A stretch of DNA of 64,000 bases from JAOAPY01 sp038237475 (GCA_038237475.1 JBBRYS010000012.1:97766-161765), one strand, 5' to 3'; shown: positions 50,668-59,256, counted from the first letter of the stretch. The notes: generated by a model not told the origin, from the sequence alone. Made by a program: numbers and translations.

Positions 50668-52359
50668 CTACGGCTTTATTGAGGTGCCGCAGCGGCCACA
50701 GAATTTTGTGTTGGCGGCATAGCTGCTGCCGCAGCTCTTGCAGAACACTTCAACGGGCTTTGGGGCCTTCCAGGCGATCGGCACAGTCCCAATCGGAATG
50801 CCGCACTTACCGCAAAATCTCGTGTTCGGCGCGTAGCGTGAATGGCAACGCGAACAAGTCACCACCTCAGCCGGTGGCGTTGGGGGAACAACCCCAGGCC
50901 GAGGCGGAACCGCACCTGGCAAAGATGGAGCCGGACCCGGCGAAGATGGACTAACACCCGGGGGATGCAGCCGCGTAAAGCCGGTATTGCCGCAACGACC
51001 ACAAAACTTAGCCCCCGCGGCGAAGCGCGCCTGGCAGCGCGTACACATCACTATCTCCGGCAAGCTTGTGTGGGCGCCGGTACGGCTATCAAGGCTGCCA
51101 CCCTGGGAAGGTGTAAGTTGCTGGCTGGTTGTCTCGCCTTTGAATTGCGCCTGTATGATTTGCTCAGCGCCGTCAGGCCTGACCTCGATAACACGTTCAT
51201 CGTCACTTTCCCCTGAGCGAGCTACACGCAAAACGTGCCGGCCGGGCGCCATGGCATTGAGGATCACGCGACCCGAACGGCCGACGCTGCCGTGACGTTC
51301 ATCGTCTACGTAGACTTCAGATCCCGCCGGAGCCAGGATTACCAGGCGTGACTCACTGACAGCCTGACCGGCGGATTGCTCGCCGATAGCAGATCGAAAC
51401 TCTTCGAACCAATCAAGCGCTGTGGCCGGGCGTTCATTCAGATCCCGGGCCAGTCCGCGTTGCACCGCTGTCTCAACCAAGCTCGAGATGTCAGAACGCA
51501 AACTAGTGAGTGAAGGAGGAGCCTGAGTCAGTTTCTGCGCGATGATCTGCGTGATGTCACCGCCAAAAGGAGGACGGCCGCCCAGCATGTGGTAGGCAAT
51601 CGATGCGAGCGCATAAACATCGGCTCGTTGGTCCAGCTTGAATCCCGGCTGCATTTGCTCGGGCGCCATGTACTCTGGTGTGCCAAGAATGCCGCGCGAT
51701 GCTGGTCCACCGGCAGTACTCTCCGAATGGTCCTGGCTGACAATCTTAGCCAAACCAAAATCACCTACCTTAATGAAGCCATCTTCGGCGCTCTGGCTGC
51801 TGCCTCCGGCTTTCTTTCGTGGCTGCATGATGAAGATATTGGCGGGTTTCAAATCGCGGTGCAGAATACCCGCGTCATGTGCTGCGTCGACTCCGGCGAC
51901 TACTTGCTGCATGATGCGGCTGGTACGCTGTAAGCCAAGCGTGCCTTCGCGTCTTAATAGTTGATAGAGGGTTTCGCCCTCCACATACTCCATCACAAGA
52001 AACAAGACACCGTCGCTGCTTTGGCCAAAGTCCGTGACGTCAACCACATTTGGATGACGAATCGAAGCAGCAGCGCGGGCTTCGCGTTCGAAGCGAGCGA
52101 CAGCCTCACCCTCCTGAAGATCTTCATCGACGAGGACGTCGGGCCGCACAGTTTTGACCGCGACCTGGCGGGTGAGCAAATTCTGATCGCGAGCGAGATA
52201 AACCTGGCCCATCGCGCCGCGGCCCAGACGTTTCTCGAGCAGGTAGCGATTTGACAGCAGACACGAACCGGGCAGGGTGCTTTTCGTGTTGGTCTGATCC
52301 GTGGGGCAGACGGGGGTGTTGTCTTCGTAACAGGATTCGCAACGGGGGCACTCGCGCAT
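50668..52359 (-). CDS. Ser/Thr protein kinase with N- and C-terminal zinc ribbons
   Basis: A 563-aa protein from the ATG at 52359; an in-frame TTG at 52377 is possible. An N-terminal ribbon (CPRCESCYEDNTPVCPTD) precedes a kinase domain (~35-315) with GRGAMGQVY, the VAVKT lysine, HRDLKPANI, DFG and MAPEQ. A PEGA-like beta domain follows (~325-395; VILAPAGSEVYVDDERHG), then three tandem ribbons each of the form CxxCxxxxxxxxxFCGxCG (~425, ~485 and ~540), split by Pro/Gly linkers. There is no membrane helix. The repeated ribbons probably bind protein or nucleic acid. The ATG has a poor ribosome site. The gene lies between the LamG-like gene and mscL in a leftward array. Confidence 0.93.
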   Translation of the reverse strand: MRECPRCESCYEDNTPVCPTDQTNTKSTLPGSCLLSNRYLLEKRLGRGAMGQVYLARDQNLLTRQVAVKTVRPDVLVDEDLQEGEAVARFEREARAAASIRHPNVVDVTDFGQSSDGVLFLVMEYVEGETLYQLLRREGTLGLQRTSRIMQQVVAGVDAAHDAGILHRDLKPANIFIMQPRKKAGGSSQSAEDGFIKVGDFGLAKIVSQDHSESTAGGPASRGILGTPEYMAPEQMQPGFKLDQRADVYALASIAYHMLGGRPPFGGDITQIIAQKLTQAPPSLTSLRSDISSLVETAVQRGLARDLNERPATALDWFEEFRSAIGEQSAGQAVSESRLVILAPAGSEVYVDDERHGSVGRSGRVILNAMAPGRHVLRVARSGESDDERVIEVRPDGAEQIIQAQFKGETTSQQLTPSQGGSLDSRTGAHTSLPEIVMCTRCQARFAAGAKFCGRCGNTGFTRLHPPGVSPSSPGPAPSLPGAVPPRPGVVPPTPPAEVVTCSRCHSRYAPNTRFCGKCGIPIGTVPIAWKAPKPVEVFCKSCGSSYAANTKFCGRCGTSIKP

Positions 52360-52422
52360 AGTCTTCAGGGCCGGCAAACTTCAGTCTGTCGCCGGTATGT
52401 TCGCAGGAAAGTTAACAGGCGC

Positions 52423-52854
52423 TTAAGCCGTCTGCAGTTCGCCGCAGCAACCTGAGCAACGAGTCGCTGCTTCCGGAATCACGGTCAGGCAATGCGGACA
52501 TGCTTTGGTGGCTGGAGCGACTTCGACGGGGTTTCGTTTATTGATCTGTCTGATGATCAGGAAAATAACGCAGGCGATAATGAGAAAACTAATCACATCG
52601 TTCAGGAACATTCCGTAGCTGATAACCGGCAACCCTTTTAGTTGGGCTTCGGCCAGACTCTCGGGATGTGCTCCGGATAAATCGATAAACAAATTAGAGA
52701 AATCAACTTTGCCAAGCAACAAGCCAATAGGCGGCATGATGATCCCCTCGACCAGTGAGGTTATGATCTTGCCAAAGGCTGCGCCAATTACGACAGCGAC
52801 AGCGAGGTCGATAACATTACCGCGAGCGATGAAGTCGCGAAACTCTTTCAGCAT
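52423..52854 (-). CDS. mscL: Large-conductance mechanosensitive channel with C-terminal zinc ribbon
   Basis: The ATG at 52854 is chosen for its AGGAG 6 bases upstream and the classical start MLKEFRDFIARGNVIDLAV. The 143-aa product has the family's first pore helix (AVAVVIGAAFGKIITSLVEGI) and second helix (VISFLIIACVIFLIIRQI). It opens under membrane tension and vents solutes on osmotic downshock. The C-terminal end carries a zinc ribbon (CPHC...CSGCC), known in a subset of MscL proteins in place of the usual helical bundle. An upstream in-frame start at 52953 would add residues unlike the family and overlap the next gene. Confidence 0.95.
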   Translation of the reverse strand: MLKEFRDFIARGNVIDLAVAVVIGAAFGKIITSLVEGIIMPPIGLLLGKVDFSNLFIDLSGAHPESLAEAQLKGLPVISYGMFLNDVISFLIIACVIFLIIRQINKRNPVEVAPATKACPHCLTVIPEAATRCSGCCGELQTA

Positions 52855-52943
52855 GTGGAGCTCCTGTGGGAAGTTGGTCGTTAAGACAGCTAACGATTCG
52901 GTTTTGTTCAGATCCAGACAGTGTGAGCCACCGGCCTGGAAAC

Positions 52944-53669
52944 TTACTGACAAGCAGCGGCGCGTTTGAATCCCGCCTTTTCCGCATCGGACTCATTTTC
53001 GAATGCGAGACGGTTCTTTTCCGGAATCGACTTTAACGCGGGACAATTTTTTGGGTAGTAGAGCTTACTGCGCGCATCGCCGACGACCGGCCCTGGTTCG
53101 GGCTTATCTTCACCCTCAGCCGCATCCTCGAGTGCCTGGCGGCGAGCTGCGATTGTTTCTTCGGCTGCCAGGCTAATTATTCGAAGACTTGGACCACCTC
53201 CAATCATGCTCACGCTTAGTTGGAAGTCGGCGCAGGTAAGTTGTTGGGACCGGCCCTTGGTCGTCCACTCTTGCGGCAAGGCCAGCTCACGAGATATGCC
53301 TTCAACAAACGCAGCCGCGGTATTCCACTTGAACGAACCTTCGAAGCCAATCCACAGGGATGTTAGTTGATCGTCCAGGAAATCAAGCGAGATGGTGCGG
53401 ACGTCGCTAAAGTTGGTCTTGTCGATACGTGGATCAAAGTCAGGGCTGATACTTGTATTTGAGAGCCCGTATTCATTCTTTGGGCCGAACTTCACCTGCG
53501 GTACGCGTGTCTTTACTTGTTCCTCAGTCATGCCCAGGTGAAACCCACCCAGTTCGGAAGCCGCTGGCAGGTCCGCGAGCTTGGCCCGGCAGGGAGTTGA
53601 CTGGGCGTTGCAGACCGCTGCCAACACCAGGATGCAGAACAAGAGGGCAGGGAAGGAACGATGGATCAT
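52944..53669 (-). CDS. Exported protein with Ada-like Cys/Tyr motif at the C-terminus
   Basis: A 241-aa protein from the ATG at 53669; a GTG at 53675 is possible. A signal peptide is clear (FPALLFCILVLAAVCNAQS). Residues ~40-165 form an unfamiliar domain (GGFHLGMTEEQVKTRVP, a layout like many LGMT-type lipoprotein domains of unknown role). The last ~45 residues read YYPKNCPALKSIPEKNRLAF...AEKAGFKRAAAC. This is the pattern of the Ada-type/metal-binding Cys motif (YxxxCPxxxxIxxxNxxxFxxxxxAxxAGxxxxxxC) found in secreted proteins. The role is unknown. The 3' end lies 89 bp before the mscL start on the same strand. Confidence 0.85.
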   Translation of the reverse strand: MIHRSFPALLFCILVLAAVCNAQSTPCRAKLADLPAASELGGFHLGMTEEQVKTRVPQVKFGPKNEYGLSNTSISPDFDPRIDKTNFSDVRTISLDFLDDQLTSLWIGFEGSFKWNTAAAFVEGISRELALPQEWTTKGRSQQLTCADFQLSVSMIGGGPSLRIISLAAEETIAARRQALEDAAEGEDKPEPGPVVGDARSKLYYPKNCPALKSIPEKNRLAFENESDAEKAGFKRAAACQ

Positions 53670-53805
53670 TGGCACGTCCGGGCGTTTACGAATAGCCCAC
53701 GAATGGATTCAATAATTTCACGGCGAACTTAAGAGAATTAGACGGTGATGTCAATAAACACCATGAGTCTGCTGATTTGGCGAGATTGGGAGACGGTCCC
53801 GGAGA

Positions 53806-54207
53806 TCACTGCACGTAGGAACGGATCAGTCGCTCAAGCTCAGCGGGTTCGAAAGGAGTGGAAAGATATTCGTTGCAGCCGGCCTTGATCGCGAGGCCGC
53901 GAAATTGTTCGGCGCCGTAGGCCGAGACCGCGACGATTGGTACATTGGCGAGTTCAGCCAGACCACGAATCTCGCGCGTTGCGGCCAGCCCATCAAGCTC
54001 AGGCATCTCCAGATCCATGATGATCAAATCAGGAGCACCCGCCTGCGCTTCGCTGACGGCTTCACGGCCGTTTTCTGCCTCGATAACCCGAAAGCCGCGT
54101 CGTTCGAGCCAGGTCCTCAAGAGCCAACGCGTGTCGTCAAAGTCGTCAACGACAAGAATGGTGGGGCGAGGATTAATAGTGAGTGGCGATGCTAATTCCG
54201 TTGCCAT
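53806..54207 (-). CDS. Stand-alone receiver protein lacking the conserved lysine
   Basis: A 133-aa receiver domain: acidic pair Asp21-Asp22, phospho-acceptor Asp65 (LIIMDLEMPELDG) and switch Ser95 (AVSAYG) are present. The conserved Lys that should precede the Pro in the last loop is Thr117 (EYLSTPFEP where YLxKPF is usual). It can still accept phosphate in principle, but signal propagation and dephosphorylation are likely altered. No output domain and no kinase next to it. It is divergent from the aminotransferase gene across a 304-bp spacer that contains a leader hairpin. What it controls is not evident. Confidence 0.9.
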   Translation of the reverse strand: MATELASPLTINPRPTILVVDDFDDTRWLLRTWLERRGFRVIEAENGREAVSEAQAGAPDLIIMDLEMPELDGLAATREIRGLAELANVPIVAVSAYGAEQFRGLAIKAGCNEYLSTPFEPAELERLIRSYVQ

Positions 54208-54447
54208 GTGTCAGCCGCTGCTTGGGGCCAGCGCAGTAGTTTTCCTAAATTCAGGGTTCGTAAGCGAACGCCAGGGTGACACTAGACCAGCTCCTGTCTG
54301 TCGTCAACGGTTTACGGCGCGCGCACAGAATCTTCACATAATCACAACCGAAGGCGCACAATCTTAAAATTTTCCCACAGGCGAGGAGGGCGAGTGCAGG
54401 GTACCCGCGAATTAACGCTTACTGAACTCGTGTAAACCTGCCCCGCT

Positions 54448-54495
54448 TCTCAACGCGGCAGAGCGTTTGGCTCTGTTGAGAAATCGGCGTTTTTT
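54448..54495 (+). promoter_or_regulatory. Leader hairpin plus T6 tract ahead of the aminotransferase gene
   Basis: TCTCAAC (54448-54454) and AGAGC (54460-54464) pair with GCTCT (54470-54474) and GTTGAGA (54475-54481), with a GCGGC bulge. A T6 run follows at 54490-54495, 16 bases before the gene start at 54512. This could be an attenuator, a protein-binding leader or an upstream terminator. It does not match a riboswitch I know. Confidence 0.4.
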
Positions 54496-54511
54496 GAGTA
54501 GCATCGCGCCC

Positions 54512-55840
54512 ATGACTACAACCAAAGAAACCCTGACGGGCGCTGAGATCATTGAACTCTGCCGCCGGCACACGATCTACGAATGGTCCGCCCAATCGGC
54601 GGTGGATCCGATTCCGGTCGCGAGAGCGAAAGGTATTTATTTCTGGACGCCGGAAGAGAAACGCTATATCGACTTTAACAGCCAACTCATGTGCGTCAAC
54701 ATCGGGCATGGCGATGAGCGAGTTATCCGCGCCATCAGCGAACAGGCAGCGGTGTTGCCTTATGCGAACCCTTTCATGGCCACTGATGTGCGGGCGCGCT
54801 TAGGCGCGAAGTTGTCGCAGCTTACGCCCGGGGACATTGACACTTTCTTCTTCACCAACGGCGGAGCAGAAGCCAACGAGAATGCTATCCGCATCGCGCG
54901 GCTGTTCACCGGCCGTCATAAGATCGGCGCTCGTTATCGTTCCTACCACGGTGGAACCGCGGGGGCTCTGACATTAACTGGTGATCCCCGACGCTGGGCG
55001 GCCGAGCCCGGCATTCCCGGCGTCTTTCGCATTCCTGACTTTTACCACGGCATTCAACGAGGCTCAGACACGGCTGAGGATGTGTTGATGCGGACTGAAG
55101 AGGTGTTAGAACTCGAAGGGCCGAATACAATCGCGGCGCTGATTGTCGAACCGGTGGTGGGAACTAATGGCATCCTGGTCCCGCCGGATGGTTACATGCA
55201 GGGGCTGCGAGCGCTCTGCGACAAGTACGGCATCCTGCTGATAGCGGATGAAGTGATGGCCGGGTTTGGCCGCACTGGCGAATGGTTCTCGGTTGATCAC
55301 TGGCAGGTGGTGCCCGATCTCATTTCCATGGCGAAGGGGTTGACCAGCGCGTACGTGCAACTGGGAGCGGTGGGCATGCGGCGGCAAATCGCCGATCATT
55401 TTGAGAAAAATGTTTTCTTTGGGGGCCTTACGTATAACAGCCATCCACTCGCCTGCGCTGCAGCCCTGGCCACGATCGCGGTTTACGAAGAAGACGGGCT
55501 GATTGAAAAAGCGCGCAACCTGGGCGTGGTCATGAGTGGGTTGCTCGAGGACTTAAAAGAGCGTCATCCATCAGTGGGAGTCACGCGCAACCTTGGCTTG
55601 TTTGGGATTGTTGAGCTGGTGCGAAACCGCGAGACACTTGAGCCGCTGGCGCCATTCAACGGCACTTCACCTGAGATGCAGTCGCTTCACCAGTTCTTCC
55701 GGCAGGAAGGGCTCTACACTTTGGTACGCTGGAATACTTTCTTTACGAATCCGCCTTTGTGTATCACCGAAGAGCAACTGCGCGAGGCCTTCGCGATCAT
55801 CGACAAGGGTCTGGAGCTCACCGACCGCGCCGTCGCGTAA
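54512..55840 (+). CDS. Class III PLP-dependent aminotransferase
   Basis: A 442-aa enzyme from the ATG at 54512; a TTG at 54467 would run through the leader hairpin. Marks of the fold-type I class III family: substrate/phosphate site FFFTNGGAEANENAIRIAR (~115), YHGGTAGALTLTGDP, the PLP-ring aspartate Asp246 (IADEVMAGFGRTG), and the Schiff-base Lys275 (SMAKGLTSAYV). The N-terminal block YIDFNSQLMCVNIGHG and the overall wording resemble taurine/beta-alanine-pyruvate or related omega-aminotransferases. The amino donor cannot be told from sequence. It would move an amino group to pyruvate or 2-oxoglutarate in the cytoplasm. No catabolic partner gene is adjacent. Confidence 0.92.
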   Translation: MTTTKETLTGAEIIELCRRHTIYEWSAQSAVDPIPVARAKGIYFWTPEEKRYIDFNSQLMCVNIGHGDERVIRAISEQAAVLPYANPFMATDVRARLGAKLSQLTPGDIDTFFFTNGGAEANENAIRIARLFTGRHKIGARYRSYHGGTAGALTLTGDPRRWAAEPGIPGVFRIPDFYHGIQRGSDTAEDVLMRTEEVLELEGPNTIAALIVEPVVGTNGILVPPDGYMQGLRALCDKYGILLIADEVMAGFGRTGEWFSVDHWQVVPDLISMAKGLTSAYVQLGAVGMRRQIADHFEKNVFFGGLTYNSHPLACAAALATIAVYEEDGLIEKARNLGVVMSGLLEDLKERHPSVGVTRNLGLFGIVELVRNRETLEPLAPFNGTSPEMQSLHQFFRQEGLYTLVRWNTFFTNPPLCITEEQLREAFAIIDKGLELTDRAVA

Positions 55841-56124
55841 AGGTGGAGGCATAGGGAAAGTTCTGTCCCTGGCTGATGTCCGGCGGCCACTAGAGTCTTT
55901 TGAATGACTCCGCGAAGCCGGAAAGCCTTTTCCGGAAGTTGATCAATGATCGCACAAGTCGAAGGGTGGGTCGCCAGGACCTTCATGCTAAGACAATGAA
56001 CGAGCGGCAGTTCTCCAAAGACATGTCCTGGCGCTTGCAATCGAGCGGTCAGGGGAAGCTTCCTCTTTCGCCGGGTGACAGCGCGATAGCCGCAGAAGGT
56101 GGACTTACCAGAGCATCGAGAGCG
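55841..56124. other. Intergenic stretch before the toxin-antitoxin pair
   Basis: About 280 bp between the aminotransferase and the UPF0175 gene. Several short frames exist but none has a ribosome site and family-like content. The last part leads into the TATAAT box at 56125. Confidence 0.5.
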
Positions 56125-56130
56125 TATAAT
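56125..56130 (+). promoter_or_regulatory. TATAAT -10 box for the UPF0175/DUF3368 operon
   Basis: A perfect TATAAT lies 22 bases before the antitoxin ATG at 56153, followed by an AGGAGG ribosome site. No good -35 hexamer is seen at 16-18 bp, so the promoter may rely on the -10 box and autoregulation, as common for antitoxin genes. Confidence 0.5.
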
Positions 56131-56152
56131 CTTTCGAGCTCCAGGAGGAGTG

Positions 56153-56401
56153 ATGGAGATAACAATGACGCTTGACGAGGACGTGCTTTCGGCACTACGG
56201 CGCTCACCGAATGAGTTCGCCCGTGAAATGCGATTTGCGGCTGCGGTTCACTGGTATGAACGGGGCGAGATCTCACAGGAGAAAGCGGCGCAGGTTGCCG
56301 GTCTCGATCGCACGGACTTCTTGCTGGCCCTGGCGCGTGAAGGTGAAGACGCCTTCGTCGTTGACTTTGCCGACGTGGAGCGAGAACTGAAACGTGGCTG
56401 A
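56153..56401 (+). CDS. UPF0175 family antitoxin
   Basis: An 82-aa protein from the ATG at 56153, with AGGAGG about 6 bases ahead. It reads as a UPF0175 member: LDEDVLSALRRSPNEFAREMRFAAAVHWYERGEISQEKAAQVAGLDRTDFLLAL, that is, a ribbon-like start followed by a helix-turn-helix resembling the Arc/CopG-adjacent family. UPF0175 proteins pair with DUF3368 PIN-like toxins; here the partner gene overlaps by 8 bp. It should neutralise the toxin and probably represses its own promoter. The partner is frameshifted, so the antitoxin may be a survivor of a decaying module. Confidence 0.88.
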   Translation: MEITMTLDEDVLSALRRSPNEFAREMRFAAAVHWYERGEISQEKAAQVAGLDRTDFLLALAREGEDAFVVDFADVERELKRG

Positions 56402-56880
56402 ACGCGCCGTCGTAAATACCTTACCGCTAATTTTTCTTTCCCGCTCGGGACTCATCGATCTACTACAACTACTCTCACCTGAAATAGTCGTTCCCGAAAT
56501 TGTCGCGACCGAAATCGAAGTCCGAGGCCAGAGCGATCCCACAGCACAGGCGATAGCCAACACCGATTGGCTCTTGATCACTCAAACGCCGCCAGTGCCC
56601 GCGCATATACAGGCTTGGGGATTAGGACCGGGCGAATCATCGGTACTCGCGTGGGCTTACGCCCATCCTGGTTCCGAAGCGATCCTCGACGATCTGGCGG
56701 CGCGGGCGGTGTGCCGCGACATTCAACATTCCGGTGCGTGGCACTTTGGGCTTAGCGCTGGTTGCGAAACAGCGGGGCCACACTCCATCGGCGCGTCGGG
56801 TGTTGGAGCAATTACGCCGCGGTGGAATGTTCCTGTCGGACTACGTAATGGTCGAAGCCTTAGCACGAGTGGGTGAATAG
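56394..56880 (+). pseudogene. DUF3368 PIN-like toxin, frameshifted
   Basis: The GTG at 56394 overlaps the antitoxin stop by 8 bp. The first ~103 codons match DUF3368 (VVNTLPLIFLSRSGLIDLL, VVPEIVATEIEVRG, GPGESSVLAWAYAHPGSEAILDDLAAR), including the acidic residues expected of a PIN-like RNase. After a GGG run at 56704-56706 the frame goes off into unrelated residues and stops at 56876. Removing one G there restores a textbook family ending (RRCAATFNIPVRGTLGLALV, then ARRVLEQLRRGGMFLSDY) with a stop at 56880. So a single-base insertion, real or a sequencing error, breaks the toxin; the intact product would be ~161 aa. Confidence 0.85.
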
Positions 56881-57002
56881 CGCGGAGCGCCAGCGCAGGG
56901 CGCTTTCAGAAATCAACCAAAGGCATAAAAGGAACAACCAGGAGGCAGGCGCATTATGACAGGCGCCCCTTTCGGTGGTAATTGTAATTAAAGTGAAGTA
57001 CT

Positions 57003-57079
57003 TGGTACCCGCGGCAGGGGTCGAACCTGCGACCTTTCGCTCCGGAGGCGAACGCTCTAATCCACTGAGCTACGCGGGC
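57003..57079 (-). tRNA. tRNA-Arg (anticodon CCG)
   Basis: On the minus strand a 77-base cloverleaf can be drawn. The acceptor is GCCCGCG/CGCGGGT with a first G-T pair. The D arm contains AGTGGATTA. The anticodon stem TTCGC/GCGAA carries the loop CTCCGGA, so the anticodon is CCG (Arg, codon CGG). The T arm is GCAGG-TTCGACC-CCTGC. The discriminator is A, and CCA is encoded. Confidence 0.95.
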
Positions 57080-57367
57080 CCTAGATAAATGTGGTTCTTC
57101 AATGAGCGACGTAACTTTACGCATAGCCGGACGCATTAGTCAATCGGAACAATAGGTGCCCGCTACACGGGAAACAAGCGATCAGAGGCGCTGTTTTGCG
57201 ACCCAATCGATTGCGTTCGGGCATCTTCTTGACATCAATGGATCTGGCTACCTGAGTAGCTTAGCTCGCAGAAAGTTTAGCGAAACCGCTCACGATACTT
57301 AGCGAGAAGTCGATCTCATATCATCAATGAAAAGCCACAGTTGTCTTTAACTGATGGGCAGTGACTC
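57080..57367. other. Intergenic stretch between tRNA-Arg and the sigma-like gene (first part)
   Basis: AT-richer than its surroundings by eye, with no convincing frame, RNA gene or strong palindrome. It precedes the candidate promoter at 57368. The remaining bases to 57656 likewise hold only short unsupported frames. Confidence 0.5.
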
Positions 57368-57396
57368 TTGACCGGGTAGAGATCTTGGTGAAGAAT
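57368..57396 (+). promoter_or_regulatory. Candidate promoter for the sigma-like/CHAT cassette
   Basis: TTGACC (57368-57373), five of six matches to the -35 consensus, is followed after 17 bp by AAGAAT (57391-57396), four of six matches to the -10 box. It lies 261 bp before the sigma-like gene. Consensus match only. Confidence 0.3.
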
Positions 57397-57656
57397 TTGT
57401 CCTCCGGATTCTTCGGAAGCTGAAGAAATTACCTTGCCGTCTGCTCTTTAAATAATTTGTACGCATAACATCCTACGTACTTCTAAACCAGAGGAACCAG
57501 GGGAAATAGATCGCCAAACAGTTGTATGGTCATTGGCTCTCGAATGTGATACTCAACCCCTTCCCGGGTTAAAGTTGCGAATTGACCGGGCGTCCCGCAC
57601 TGCGGAACCAGCAATTGTTGTTTTAGCACTTTTCCGTTCATCTTCTCGCGTTGAAC

Positions 57657-58271
57657 ATGGTGAATGCCTCACGGGGAAATCTTCAGTCCGCTTCAAACTC
57701 CTGGCCAGAGATAACGGACGCTTACGTAGACGAATTTGGACCAATGAATCCAACCGTCTATGCGATGGCCGGCAAGTTGTGGCCAATGGTGGAACCGTTG
57801 GTATTGCGGACAATGGGCGATGTCGATGACGGGCGGCGATTGATGATCAAAGCAGTAGCCCTGGTATCGCGGAAATATTCCGAACAGCCTGAGCGGCTGA
57901 CGAACCTCGGGGGCTATCTATCCCAAACATTTCGTCATCTACTTTTTGAAGAGATGGAGAAGGTAACTGGGCGCGCGAGAATCGATTCAGAATTGGTGGC
58001 CCAGGTGGCGGCGATTCCACAACGATCCGAAGATGAGATAAGTCAGGTAATTTTGCTGCACGAAATTCTTCAGCGCGCTGATCAATGGACGCGCCAGACT
58101 CTGCAACTGGTCCTCCTGGGACATAGCTTCGACGAAATAGGACGGGAATTCGGCATGAGAGCAAACGGCGTCAGGTCGAGATTGAGCAAGCGTATTAAGA
58201 AACTCGCTCAGGCTATAGAAAACGAAACATTGGCGGCGAAAAGGAAGAGTGGAAATTCATCGAATCAATAG
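57657..58271 (+). CDS. Sigma-70-like regulator with region 4 helix-turn-helix
   Basis: A 204-aa protein from the ATG at 57657; a TTG at 57651 and an ATG near 57744 are possible. The C-terminal ~70 residues look like sigma region 4 (ILLHEILQRADQWTRQTLQLVLLGHSFDEIGREF, then GVRSRLSKRIKKLAQAI). The N-terminal part resembles a diverged region 2 (LTNLGGYLSQTFRHLLFEEMEK). It is not a classical ECF factor; the match to region 2 is weak. It is followed by a membrane protein with a zinc-finger-like Cys motif and then a CHAT-TPR protein, an order seen around alternative sigma factors. The promoter target is unknown. Confidence 0.75.
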   Translation: MVNASRGNLQSASNSWPEITDAYVDEFGPMNPTVYAMAGKLWPMVEPLVLRTMGDVDDGRRLMIKAVALVSRKYSEQPERLTNLGGYLSQTFRHLLFEEMEKVTGRARIDSELVAQVAAIPQRSEDEISQVILLHEILQRADQWTRQTLQLVLLGHSFDEIGREFGMRANGVRSRLSKRIKKLAQAIENETLAAKRKSGNSSNQ

Positions 58272-58353
58272 TAATGATTTATCCTGAGCAAAAAGTGAGT
58301 GCGTTCAAGCCTGACCAGCCCCTCCTAATGGTGTGAGATTAGGGCGACAGTTT

Positions 58354-59256
58354 ATGAAGAGTAATATTCTAAATCAAATCTTTGGACGTAATGGCTCGCG
58401 GACTAAGGGGAACTCTGGAATCGACGTTGAGCCGGGGTTCCTGAAGGCGGCTGAAGACCACTTCGCTCGAGATTTGCCCAACCCGGCCCGAGAGGGGTGC
58501 CCACCGCCGGCAAACATATCGGCACTGATACTTAGCCGCAGAATGCCTGGCGAAGGGTTGCGCGAGCATCTCCTAAGCTGTTCGGAGTGCTTTCGTTATT
58601 ACCAGGCCACCTTGATTTCAGCGAGAGAGAGCACTCTTAGAACTACGCCACCGTCAGACCGGGTACGTAGGAGACTCCTGATACCCGCATTCGCTGGACT
58701 AGGTGCCCTGGTCCTCGTGCTGGGAGTTGGAATGATAATCGTGCGGTGGACGATGCGGGAAACAATACCAGCTACGACCACGGTAACGGAAGGCAAGCGA
58801 TCTCCAGTCGCGGCTTCAAGCCCACTACAAAGCGCGACCAGCTCCGAATCGCCAGAACCACCCAGACCAAAAAGCGAGGGTACCAAGCGAAGCAGGGAAG
58901 CCAATGAAAGTTCACCACCAACCCTCATCGCGAAGACTCGCGTAGTTGTGGATCTGGAGAGACTAAATGTTTTGCGCAGCCCGAGTCGTACGCCCGCCGA
59001 TTTCATAATTCTCTCGGCGAATCGAACTGAATTGATGGTAAGACTTCCCCTGAAAAGTCCCCAAGGTGTTTATAAAGTCACCCTTGCTGATCCGTTCGGC
59101 AACTCCATTCGAACAACTTCCGCCCAAAGCACGGATGGGGCAACCCTGAGAGCACAGCTGGATTTGGTTGAAATCAAACCGGGCCGATACCTAATTTGCG
59201 TGACCAGAGAAGAGGAAGTTCCCGATTGCGTTTCGGCTACTGTTAAAGCAAAGTAA
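58354..59256 (+). CDS. Membrane anti-sigma-like protein with HxxxCxxC motif
   Basis: A 300-aa protein from the ATG at 58354 with AGGG about 10 bases before; a GTG at 58333 is in frame. Residues ~45-90 hold a zf-HC2-like motif (CPPPANISALILSRRMPGEGLREHLLSCSEC, with His, Cys and Cys), the hallmark of zinc-binding anti-sigma factors. One membrane helix follows (~110-135; LLIPAFAGLGALVLVLGVGMIIV), then a Ser/Pro/Lys-rich linker and an outer beta domain (~205-300; TPADFIILSANRTELMVRLPL). It lies 82 bp after the sigma-like gene. The likely role is to hold the sigma-like protein at the membrane until an outer or proteolytic signal. Confidence 0.8.
   Translation: MKSNILNQIFGRNGSRTKGNSGIDVEPGFLKAAEDHFARDLPNPAREGCPPPANISALILSRRMPGEGLREHLLSCSECFRYYQATLISARESTLRTTPPSDRVRRRLLIPAFAGLGALVLVLGVGMIIVRWTMRETIPATTTVTEGKRSPVAASSPLQSATSSESPEPPRPKSEGTKRSREANESSPPTLIAKTRVVVDLERLNVLRSPSRTPADFIILSANRTELMVRLPLKSPQGVYKVTLADPFGNSIRTTSAQSTDGATLRAQLDLVEIKPGRYLICVTREEEVPDCVSATVKAK

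Noticed and set aside
52855..52953. Longer MscL start with a 33-residue extension
   Set aside because: The ATG at 52854 has a good ribosome site and the family's usual first residues; the extension overlaps the neighbouring gene.
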